Shown one piece after another: positions 13,526 through 14,197 of a DNA stretch of 14,197 nt. The stretch is from NCBI GenBank assembly GCA_047638815.1, contig JBLIMR010000061.1, positions 1 through 14,197 of the forward strand, written 5' to 3'. Made by a program: the position numbers and the translations under genes. Below the pieces are notes generated by a model, which was given only the letters and a program-made list of their open reading frames with translations, ran no database searches and was not told the DNA's origin. Position 1 is the stretch's first letter; each line of letters begins with the position of its first letter. This stretch comes from JAJRRH01 sp047638815 (GTDB lineage Bacteria; Bacteroidota; Bacteroidia; Flavobacteriales_D; JABDKJ01).

Positions 13526-14191
13526 ATGAAAGTAAAGAACTTATTCATCGTCTTATTATCTACTGGATTATTCCTGAATTGCAATGGAAGCAATCTAAAT
13601 ATTGAAACCACCGAAGAAAATGTTCCCACCAACAAAGAAACTTATCCTGAAGCGAATCTTACGAAAGCATATTTTGCATCAGGGTGCTTTTGGTGTGTTG
13701 AGGCGATTTTTGAAAGTGTGAATGGTGTTCAAGAAGCAATTTCGGGATATGCCGGTGGTCATACTAAAAATCCAACCTACAGAGAAATAGGTTCAGGGAC
13801 AACTGGTCATACAGAAACAGTGGAAGTAATTTACGACTCAACATTGGTGAGTTTTAATACATTACTAGAGGTGTTTTACGATTCACAAGATCCGACTACA
13901 GTTGGACAGAGACCTGATTTTGGTTCGCAATATCGATCCGCCATTTTTTACACTACCGCAAATGAGCAAAAACTTGCCGAAGCATATAAAGAAATGCTTG
14001 CTAAATCGGGAAAGTACAATCAGCCAATTGCTACGGAAATAGTGGCTCTAGATAAATTTTGGACAGGAGAAGATTATCATCAAGATTATGAAAGATTACA
14101 CCCTAATGAGTCTTACATAAGAAATGTTTCCATACCTAGACTTAAGAGGTTTCAAGCCAAGCATCCTGAACTTCTTAAAAAGGGTCATTGA
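13526..14191 (+). CDS. msrA: Peptide-methionine (S)-S-oxide reductase MsrA, lipid-anchored
   Basis: This 221-residue enzyme reduces the S-epimer of methionine sulfoxide in proteins back to methionine. The MsrA signature is clear: GCFWCVEAIFESVNGV with catalytic Cys54, then GYAGGHTKNPTY, GHTETVEV, the DPTTVGQRPDFGSQYRSAIF block, and HQDYERLHP. Its N-terminus is a lipoprotein signal with lipobox FLNC (Cys19), and the residues after it (NGSNL) are not acidic, so it should be anchored facing the periplasm rather than displayed on the surface. The only cysteines are Cys19, Cys54 and Cys57. There is no C-terminal resolving Cys, so Cys57 or an external thiol must recycle the enzyme. The lipid anchor implies repair of oxidised periplasmic or envelope proteins. 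The window ends 6 bases after the stop codon, so downstream partners such as MsrB cannot be judged. Confidence 0.95.
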   Translation: MKVKNLFIVLLSTGLFLNCNGSNLNIETTEENVPTNKETYPEANLTKAYFASGCFWCVEAIFESVNGVQEAISGYAGGHTKNPTYREIGSGTTGHTETVEVIYDSTLVSFNTLLEVFYDSQDPTTVGQRPDFGSQYRSAIFYTTANEQKLAEAYKEMLAKSGKYNQPIATEIVALDKFWTGEDYHQDYERLHPNESYIRNVSIPRLKRFQAKHPELLKKGH

Positions 14192-14197
14192 TTTCCC

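Overview
The window reads as a chromosomal segment of a low-GC member of the Bacteroidota (Flavobacteriia/Cytophagia/Saprospiria-like; the sequence does not fix the genus). The reasons are an AT-rich background, almost no Shine-Dalgarno sequences, one good match to the Bacteroidota -7 element (TAnnTTTG), lipoproteins with a Bacteroidota-style acidic surface-export signal, a Lys/Ala/Thr histone-H1-like protein, and DUF547 and CAMTLxCC-type Crp/Fnr proteins. No tRNA, rRNA, CRISPR array, insertion sequence or integrase was seen.

Left part (1-4932, plus strand). There is a secreted S9 prolyl-oligopeptidase-family peptidase (156-2072). A 335-base gap with inverted repeats leads to a 413-residue histone-H1-like protein (2408-3649) built from only seven amino acids, with a nested 99-bp repeat; it ends in a strong intrinsic terminator. 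A cytosolic M14 zinc carboxypeptidase of the eukaryotic-CCP-like branch follows (3808-4932).

Centre (4990-9986). This is the most coherent block: a minus-strand operon of four tightly packed genes. It encodes a sulfite-oxidase-fold molybdenum enzyme (7252-8496), a membrane-anchored c-type cytochrome (6772-7245), a two-domain rhodanese lipoprotein (5862-6788) and a sterol-desaturase-family di-iron membrane protein (4990-5865). Diverging from it is an unidentified six-helix membrane protein (8603-9289), and convergent to that is a Crp/Fnr regulator with an unusual Cys-x5-Cys-Cys motif in its sensor domain (9321-9986). The likely logic is that the regulator senses reactive sulfur or redox state, the rhodanese handles sulfane sulfur, and the molybdoenzyme oxidises sulfite to sulfate and passes electrons to the cytochrome. 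The jobs of the desaturase-like and six-helix proteins are open. They are the best candidates here for something undescribed.

Right part (10132-14197). There is an AlkD-type HEAT-repeat DNA glycosylase (minus strand). Then, on the plus strand, come a small acidic lipoprotein likely displayed on the surface, an unusual fusion of a DUF547 domain to a C-terminal outer-membrane beta-barrel, and a lipid-anchored MsrA methionine sulfoxide reductase. A pair of overlapping, mutually exclusive hairpins follows the small lipoprotein gene.
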